The notes below the pieces were generated by a model. It made no database searches. It was not told the DNA's origin and saw only the letters and a program-made list of their open reading frames with translations. A program made the position numbers and the translations under genes. This document shows positions 57,946 through 64,000 of a stretch of 64,000 nucleotides of DNA, one piece after another; positions within the stretch are counted from its first letter, which is position 1, and each line of letters opens with the position of its first letter. The stretch comes from Erigeron canadensis. Lineage: Eukaryota; Streptophyta; Magnoliopsida; Asterales; Asteraceae. Where the stretch lies: the NCBI RefSeq assembly GCF_010389155.1, contig NC_057769.1:6262735-6326734 (forward strand), in the 5' to 3' direction.

Positions 57946-60832
57946 CTATGAAACAAGAACCTGTACACTCTGTTGTAAGGTTGAAAGAGATTCCCTGTTG
58001 TGACTTTGTAAAAGGGATTCATGAACGGAACCAGTGGGCATGATGGGTCTAATGTTGCCTGGATTTAACGGAAACAAGAACTTGTAATAACCGTCCATCA
58101 TTGCTTCAAGATTGCAAGTCTCCGCAACACCAGGAATCTGCACAATCGAAACAAATGCGCAAACACTTAAGGATTTGTAATTAGAAATGTATTTTACCAC
58201 ATAGACCACGAAAAGTTATACACAACGGACTAAGGATTTGACCATGAATTCCATTGTTTATACTTTATAAGTGAAGAAACAAAGATGCATTTTAAAGACG
58301 TAAGACCACCAAAAGCTATATAAAATGGACTAAAAGGGAGTTCAGATGTGCTTTTACGCAAATTATTGTGGCAATTTGGCAAAAACCCATCATGAATTTA
58401 TGGTCCTTATAGAATAAAAATCACCTAATTATCCCTAAGTTTAAGCATCAAATATCTTATTATTTCATTATGATTCTTCATTTTGGAGAAAATCACTTCA
58501 AACAGTGTTTTCACAAGAAATAACTTCAAAATATATTTAAACTTGCAAAAGATATATAAACTAAACATGGTCGGTATGAGTCCCATATATAAGGCAGGTA
58601 TATGGGTCCCATTACTTCATTAAAGAATCAAAGAAGAATGGAGAAAGATGATACAAGGAAGTGGAATATGGGCTTCTTTGGAAAGTATTACATACCTGAT
58701 AGATATCTCTCATATAGCCATAAAGATTCTGATATTCAACCACCTTCTTCTTTGTACATTTGAACATGACATTATATACAAGATCAAACCGGATTAAAGT
58801 AGTAAATAAACATACGTCTGCTAGTGTAAGCCTATCTCCACATAAGTATCGTGAACCTGCTAAATGATCATCCACAGTATTCAAAGCAGTAAACAGCTCG
58901 TTCACAGCAGTGTCATATGCTTCTTGACTCTGTGCGAATCCACATCTGCAAATTATTTGCATTAACAGCTAGAAATCAAAAGTTGTTGCAAAAAGGTAAA
59001 TTATGAACAGATTTTGCGTCTACAAGTCCAAAACAATCATGTTGACCACCGACATATCTTTCTTAGAATCATCAATCATATAATGGATAAATCAATGACA
59101 TTGTCTTTACATGATCGAACAAGTTCCCGGCGGTCACTGGTAGGACACTTATGGGAAGGAGGAGAAAGAGGATGGTGGGGGTGTGTTCTATCTTATAGTA
59201 CCCATTACAACCATTTTGTAACCTCGAGCATCAAAACATATCTACATTCAATAGGATATACGAAAACTCTATAAAATGAAGTGAACTGCATCTCGAGACT
59301 CTATCTCCATTCAATCTTTTAGTTCTACTTTGATCATTCTATATATTAGTACTAGATTTTGATTAGAGGATTACATTTACTTCAAGTGGCACGCTTTTAT
59401 TTAAATCAATACTATGTGGGATTATCAAGACTATCAGTCCATAGTTGTATCTCTCGTGTAGTCTCATATAACTATCATTATTTGTATTCTCTTTTCGTTT
59501 CTGCCAATAACTAAATGCATCATGGTTGAGACAAAGGTTCTTAGTGATCACGAAAATGGGTTGATATATATATATTGAACTTGGAAATGTTAGGATGTGT
59601 GTCTAAACTGAACAAATTAGGCTTTACTGCTTGAGTGGATGGCAATGATAACTTTGTGATGGAGAAATATATAAGTAGTAGCAATATGAGTTTTACGAAG
59701 AATATAATTTACTTAACTATCATTAACTTAATAAACTGATTGTATACTTCTAAATCCCCAGTCACTATAATCACTATGAAAACGCGCATCTAAAATGTTA
59801 TCACTTATCGCTACTAGTCTCTAGTGTTTGGATAACATACTTTAACGCTTACATTTATAATCATCTATATAATTAGGGTCAGTCTAATTGCAACAACATG
59901 ATTATCGACCGATAGAGTAAACTTACGTACGTATCACCCTGACTTAGCATCAACTTCATAAATAAGTACTTATATGCTTAATTTACACCGAAATAACCAC
60001 TTTTATATAATACACTACAGTTATACAAAATTTACCTATAAACACCATTGTTAATACTCGGGTAAATAACCCGATTCCACTCATCAATCTTTTCCTTAAG
60101 CTCAACAGGTGCCAAATCCAAATCCGGATTCCGAGCCACACCATTCAAACCCGAATTAAACAATTCAATAATATCATAACTCTCATTACAAACAACTTCA
60201 TTTTTCACCACATCCCATAACATAGGAACCGTACACCTTCCATCATACCCACCATTCCTCATTTTATATACTTGTTTAACCGTTTTCGCCCCGTTCGCCT
60301 TATCGATAGTTGGAACAAGGCTAGCCACCTTGTTTCGGGTCAGAATTTCATTGTCTACAAACACCCATGACCCGTCTAGACCCGGGGAGGCAATTGAGAC
60401 CGGAATTACGTGTTCGAGGCCTTTAAGGTTGCGTACGATGAGCGTACGGTGTGCCCAAGGGCAGGGGAGGGCGGCGTAGAGGTGGAGGGAGGTCGGGTTG
60501 AGTTGGGACGGGTTTGGGTTGCGGAATTGGGAAGTGGGTCGGGTGTAGGATCCGGATGAGTCAGATGGGGCGAGTTGGGACATCATGAGGTGCCAGAAAG
60601 TGGACCAGGTTGTACGGACAGTGGAGATTAAGAGCTGGGGTGGTAAAGATTTGCCCCAAAGAAGGTTTGTGACAGTGGTTAGGAGCTGAGTTGGAGTTGG
60701 TGGGGTGTTCAGGGACATTTTTATGGTGGTGAGACGGTGGGGTTTGGAGGTGAAGTGGGGTGGTCGGACGGTGGTCGTTTTGGGGCGGAAGGAGAAGTGT
60801 GGAGAAGGGAGGAGGGATGTAGAAGTCGACAT
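57946..60832 (-). CDS. Glutathionyl-hydroquinone reductase (Xi-class GST), plastid-targeted
   Basis: Three exons, 60832-60036, 58945-58696 and 58137-57946, give 412 residues in phase. The first about 38 residues are rich in Ser, Thr, Pro and basic residues, as in a chloroplast transit peptide. An internal Met at 39 (ATG at 60718) could make a cytosolic form. The active-site motif L-P-C-P-W-A-H has the catalytic Cys at 124, which marks the ECM4/Xi class that reduces glutathionyl-hydroquinones, rather than the Ser/Tyr classes. The C-terminal half is the helical GST domain (Y-L-C-G-D-R-L-T-L-A-D-V; V-A-E-T-C-N-L). Introns are 1090 and 558 bp. The gene has no functional neighbour here. Confidence 0.92.
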
Positions 60833-60854
60833 TTTTGTTTGGATTTTGTTTCAA

Positions 60855-62190
60855 GCCTTTTTAATGGTAATTGACACTTATTGTAAGTTTAGTTATATTT
60901 TGGGGCATTGGAAAACACAAGACACAACGTTATTACAGTTGAGTTAATTTCCCATCGATTTATGGGACTGGTACCATCCTGTATTGATCCTGGTACCGAT
61001 GGTACCGATCCCGAAATTGGCAAAAAATGTGTATCGATCCCGGTCTCATATAAGTAGGTACGAGACTACGGTACAGGATCAGGATTTCGGTACCAAATCC
61101 CGACTAGTACCGAATTTTGAAAAACTAACATAAATCGCATGATTCTTTTTAAATGTCTCGTTATATAAATATATACATTAATTCTTCATGTGAAGCTTTT
61201 TTGCAGTTAGTACCAAAAATAGAGTATCCTTTTTCTTCTAAAAAAAAATGATATTACATATACTTCGTAACTGATTTATGGCCTAGGATTGCCAGTGCTG
61301 CCAATGCTATTGTCTAGGTACATTGTTCGTATCTGAAGTTGAGTTTTGCTACCAGTCTATGGTTCTTATATTAGTTGCTTTTGTTTTAATGAATATCAAA
61401 CAGATGGCTGTTAAGATTTTGTTTAGAAGACTTGTTTTTCTGAAAACTTTTTATTCTAATCTGGAGACTTGTGGTTGACTTGTGTTTCTCTTTATTACCA
61501 CCAGTGCAACATATTCTTGTCGGATCTTTTCCAGATCCGGGTTTTAATTTTCAGGATGAAATGTTGTTTAGGTTGGTTTGTTGCCATCAGTTTTTGGTTG
61601 TTTTCATTTTTACTTGATTGTAGACATTGATGCTTTCTTTGACTGTTGAACAAGGAGCATGAATATAAGATCTGTGAGCCGTTAACAAATTCATTGTTGA
61701 TGCTTGGACTAAAAACCCGTGAAAAACTATTGAAAAATTGTGGGTGTCACTCTACAACTAACTAAATAAGAAAATAATGAAAGTCTATCTGCTGAACATG
61801 CTTATTATTCGAACAAAACACTTCAAATTAAATACTACATGTTATGAGTTGCACATCATATGGTACTTATTTTTTAGGTATATATTAGGGTATTTATTTA
61901 GCTGTGAGTTGTACATCAATCTACTCAATACGACAACACTCACATACGTCGTCATATTCCAAATAGTAAGAATATCCGTATCAGTTCAGGATATCCTTAT
62001 AACAAAATCATAATCAACATGCTACGTCAGCTTTTCATCCATTCTTCCCACAAACACTTTTTACCCACAACAATAATATATTCATCCTTCTTACAAACAA
62101 CCAAATAAATTTCAAAGTAACTTTTGTCTTTTATCTTTATTTCTCCTCATTCTTCCTCATCCTTCTCTACAAACAACCATGGATGGACAT
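60855..62190. other. Intergenic DNA upstream of the hydroquinone reductase gene
   Basis: At about 60960-61130 GGTACCG/CGGTACC words recur in both orientations (GGTACCAT, TGGTACCGATGGTACCGATC, CGGTACAGG, CGGTACCAA), suggesting a decayed foldback transposon. The rest has no domain-bearing frame. Confidence 0.5.
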
Positions 62191-62197
62191 TCTCCAT

Positions 62198-62712
62198 CAG
62201 TGGCGAAGCTAGAAATTTTTGAGTGGGGGGTCGGGATCTAATTTTTTTTCCTAACGCTATTTTTCAGGTAATATGTTCGGGTCAGTGATTCGATTCGGGT
62301 CGGTAAAAAATTAGATACTATTATTATAAAAAAAAGGTTCAATCACGGCAAAACTAAACATTTGTCCAAGACAAGTAAACATTAAAAAGGAGACAAACGG
62401 TTGATACCTGGTTTGATTCACTGAAGATATTAGAGTTCAATCTTTCGACCTTTAAGAACTTTGAATTCAGTGGGCTAAATTTTTAATTAAGTAATGAGTT
62501 TTAGTCTAGGCTAAGTAATTTTGTTGGCTTATGTAAAATGTAATTGATCAATTTTATTGCTTAGTTTATAAAAAAAAATTCACAATTAAGATGGGGGGTC
62601 GAAACCGAGTATATCGAAATTTTTCTACACGAAAACAATATACCCCCTACATCGCAAAAAAAAATTCGGGGGGTCGGGCGCCCCTCCCGGTCCCTATGTA
62701 GCTACGCCCTTG
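62198..62712. mobile_element. hAT-type MITE (515 bp) with perfect 8-bp duplication
   Basis: TTCTCCAT occurs at 62190-62197 and 62713-62720. Ends are CAGTGGCGAAGCTAGAAATT and, reversed, CAAGGGCGTAGCTACATAGG. The CAGTGGCG...GTAGCTACGCCC wording is a widespread plant hAT terminus. Subterminal GGGGGGTCGGG appears in both halves. No ORF. Confidence 0.9.
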
Positions 62713-62720
62713 TTCTCCAT

Positions 62721-64000
62721 GTCACCACAAAATTCCTATGGACATTCTTGTTGTGGATGGTCTAATAACTGACTCGATGAAACATGGATGATGTCAGCTT
62801 ATGTCGAATTTATGTGCTGAAAAACATTTGTATGAATCTATGTATAGTTGTATGTAATTTTTGCATAATTATGACTAGGAACCTGTTTATGTTACATGCA
62901 AATGTCACTTTTGAGTTTTGATCCCATTAATAACTGTCCCTCCTCAAGCAAGTGACAAACATAAACTGCAATGAATCCTAAAATACGGACATACGGTATA
63001 TCACAAATGTGGCTTTAATACATCTTATCTCTAAAACATCAATAAATAACTTGTTAACGCATAAAAGACACTTAAAATGGTTAATTCGCAAATAGAAAAC
63101 AACAATAAACAACTTTTTTTATTTATTTAAAAAAACATCTTAAAAAAAACCCCGAAGATGAACTCAAAATAAAAACACTTTATCATCCATCTATCACATC
63201 AATAAACATCTCCACGTCAACTCAGTATAAAAACCCGAAGATGAACTCAAAAATATTTTGATAAACAATTGGGTCAACTTGTTCATCAGACGGTTGTTGA
63301 TTTCAATCTAATAGCAAATAAAACATTTTAACAGGAATTTTAATATTGCTAAATCACATATAAAAGTCACACTTGGCAATTAGCAACATTTTAATAGAAA
63401 ATAACCACGTTATATATCCGAGTCATACAAAAGAAATTAAAAAGAATTTCACAAAACTGCTAGCTTTTTACTAAATTAAAAAAATATGTAACACATCATA
63501 GCATCATGACATGATACTTTAATACACTACATGATGTTAATGTTTAATTAAAAATCATGATACACATGTTAAAAATATGGTGCTGACATACAACGTTAAC
63601 GAAATTATCCACAGTCCATGAGTATAATTCTAGTTTTTATAAAGTCGAAAAGGACCACACAAAGATTTGATTACGACTCTAGAGATATGAAAATGACATT
63701 CAACACCGATAAAGACCGATTCCAACATAAATGGAACAATGAGTGGTCCTAAGTTATTAGGCATAAATTCTTTGTCGCTTTGAGTTATGATCCTTAAAAT
63801 CAGAGGTGATATTTCGATGGTGAACTCATAGAAATGTGGAGGTGGAGGAGGAAGATCCATTGCAACGAAGCCACAGTCGTGTTTGTAGCCAGTCAAAGGC
63901 GAGGCGGTAGCCTCTTAAAGCAGTTGATGTGTAGGTTCAAATCAAGATGGAAACAAGCATGGGCAAGGCAAACCACAACAAGCTATGGTTATGACCCTCA
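62721..64000. other. Right end of the window, no confident gene
   Basis: An 88-codon minus-strand frame (63896-63630, M-D-L-P-P-P-P-P-H-F) has no recognisable domain. GAAGATGAACTCAAAA is repeated at about 63155 and 63238, with ATCAATAAACATCTCCACGTC nearby. Confidence 0.4.

Noticed and set aside
63630..63896. 88-codon minus-strand frame with a Pro run
   Set aside because: No domain recognised and no splice or promoter context, so I did not call it as a gene.

Overview
This is a nuclear plant DNA window, AT-rich and full of small introns, from a eudicot. The gene repertoire (FAR1-related, MIK1-type LRR kinase, Aux/IAA, G3BP, PRP39, glutathionyl-hydroquinone reductase) and the style of its repeats suggest an asterid, perhaps Asteraceae, but the species cannot be fixed from the sequence alone. 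There are no bacterial or viral operons, and I recognised no tRNA, rRNA or CRISPR array.

Layout. 1-8250: a degenerate F-box/LRR gene (+) and an intact five-exon FAR1-related gene (-). They sit in a field of dozens of copies of a short palindrome (AATCA-N4-TGATT) that fills the intergenic DNA and occurs in every intron of both genes. 8398-16031: a transposon-dense stretch. It holds a dead Mutator-like element with about 130-bp terminal inverted repeats and a transposase N-terminal remnant, a Helitron carrying two oppositely oriented PIF/Harbinger insertions, a second Helitron copy that preserves the empty site of one of them, and two 290-bp Mutator-type MITEs. 18177-21359: an intact MIK1/PXL2-like receptor kinase (+). 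22118-24282: a four-exon Aux/IAA repressor (-), convergent with it. 24870-26408: another Mutator MITE, a kinase-less truncated copy of the MIK1-like gene, and a hAT MITE. 27163-27700: an RNase H domain remnant. 28868-34960: a nine-exon G3BP-like NTF2+RRM gene (-) with a very small LTR element in an intron. 35535-37693: a short Helitron and a 5'-truncated LINE with target-site duplication. 39505-47892: a 13-coding-exon PRP39 U1 snRNP gene (-). 49256-51488: a Helitron (-) split by a 2-kb solo LTR. 52179-56802: Helitron and Harbinger elements, one holding a nested Mutator MITE. 57946-60832: a three-exon Xi-class glutathione transferase (glutathionyl-hydroquinone reductase) gene (-). 62198-62712: a hAT MITE with a perfect 8-bp target-site duplication.

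The six intact genes are ordinary single-function nuclear genes and do not form a cluster or pathway. For each one I derived splice sites by reading GT/AG borders, and each spliced CDS is an exact multiple of three (832, 1023, 263, 461, 808 and 412 residues). The unusual biology is in the repeats: the intron-resident palindrome field around the FAR1-like gene, one Mutator TIR family seen as both a 1.4-kb relic and four 284-291-bp MITEs, an in-window empty site for a Harbinger insertion, and a 333-bp LTR element with 34-bp LTRs.
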